Shown here: positions 5,317 through 5,494 of the stretch, piece by piece
Layout of the letters: each line of letters begins with the position of its first letter
How positions within the stretch are numbered: the first letter of the stretch is position 1
NCBI GenBank assembly: GCA_030635045.1
Contig: DAOVZP010000136.1
Location: 1 to 5,494, forward strand
DNA: 5,494 nucleotides
Direction: 5' to 3'
Source of the DNA: Bacteroidota bacterium
GTDB lineage: Bacteria > Bacteroidota > Bacteroidia > Bacteroidales > B18-G4
Position numbers and translations under genes: made by a program
The notes under the pieces: model-generated
Databases searched by the model: none
What the model was told of the DNA's origin: nothing
Seen by the model: the letters and a program-made list of their open reading frames with translations, nothing else

Positions 5317-5494
5317 TGGAAATGGATACGGGGTAATTCGTTTTTTAAACCCTAAATCCTAAGCTCTAAATCCTAAACAAATTCAAATTATCCAATCAGT
5401 AGTGATGCGTTAAAAAATGTTCAATCTTCTAAAAGTATAGTAAATACAATATATACAAGACGTTCTTTGATTTTTTGATTTGACTATTAGTCTC
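5317..5494. other. AT-rich non-coding region after the PAP2 gene
   Basis: No gene, tRNA or convincing terminator hairpin is visible in these 178 bases. A T-run at 5340-5346 follows the PAP2 gene but has no stem before it. The region contains the CCTAAA-type repeat (5350-5377) and, near the edge, an A/T-rich stretch ending in the small palindrome GACTATTAGTC (5482-5492). It may include the control region of a gene beyond the window. Confidence 0.5.
5350..5377. repeat. CCCTAAA-type heptamer repeat, four degenerate copies
   Basis: Four seven-base units lie in tandem: CCCTAAA, TCCTAAG, CTCTAAA and TCCTAAA, or two 14-base units with 12 of 14 bases identical. The array sits 33 bases after the PAP2 stop codon. 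Like the GTCAACC array at 2557-2590, it has a seven-base period and follows the end of a gene. Confidence 0.7.

Noticed and set aside
5350..5377. telomere or linear replicon end
   Set aside because: Only four degenerate CCCTAAA-like units, internal to the sequence and next to ordinary chromosomal genes; resemblance to plant telomere repeats is coincidental.
2587..5492. Shared palindromic core ACTATTAGT at 2589-2597 and 5483-5491 as a common binding site
   Set aside because: The match is nine AT-rich bases, one copy spans the purE stop codon, and the flanks differ; chance is the simpler explanation.

Overview
The window looks like an ordinary chromosomal stretch from a member of the Bacteroidota, probably Bacteroidales or a close relative. 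The basis is fourfold: matches to the Bacteroidota-type -7 promoter element TAnnTTTG, almost no Shine-Dalgarno sequences, an ORF6N-domain gene of the kind common in this phylum, and housekeeping proteins (PurE, Hpt, ObgE without an OCT domain, PAP2 phosphatase) that read like those of this phylum. The taxonomic call is inference from sequence style. No marker gene such as 16S rRNA is present.

Layout. Positions 1-319 hold the minus-strand remnant of an ORF6N-domain gene. Its domain breaks off near position 97, where unrelated AT-rich sequence begins, possibly the end of an insertion. Positions 320-600 are non-coding and contain short low-complexity repeats, a 15-bp palindrome and candidate promoters. 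Positions 601-2471 are a two-gene plus-strand operon: an M16 zinc peptidase overlapping by 4 bases (ATGA) an O-methyltransferase of the TrmR/YrrM type. Positions 2472-2592 lie between convergent genes and carry two repeat blocks, one of them a heptamer array that ends two bases from the purE stop codon. purE (minus, 2593-3099) and hpt (plus, 3207-3746) diverge from a 107-bp promoter region. hpt, obgE and a PAP2-family phosphatase are packed tightly (3-base gap, then 8-base overlap) and probably form one transcript. Positions 5317-5494 are AT-rich non-coding sequence with another heptamer-type repeat.

How the genes work together. purE (de novo IMP synthesis) and hpt (salvage of hypoxanthine/guanine) both feed the purine nucleotide pool and share a divergent control region. 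ObgE is a GTP/ppGpp-responsive ribosome-associated GTPase, so its cotranscription with hpt ties guanine nucleotide supply to ribosome maturation. The PAP2 phosphatase probably works at the membrane on lipid or undecaprenyl phosphates. The M16 peptidase and methyltransferase are a separate unit with no obvious shared pathway.

I found no convincing undescribed multi-gene system. The most unusual material is between genes: several different short-word repeat types occupy the non-coding gaps, and two of them (502-532 and 2495-2541) look like related words in opposite orientation. The truncated ORF6N gene is the other point worth a second look.
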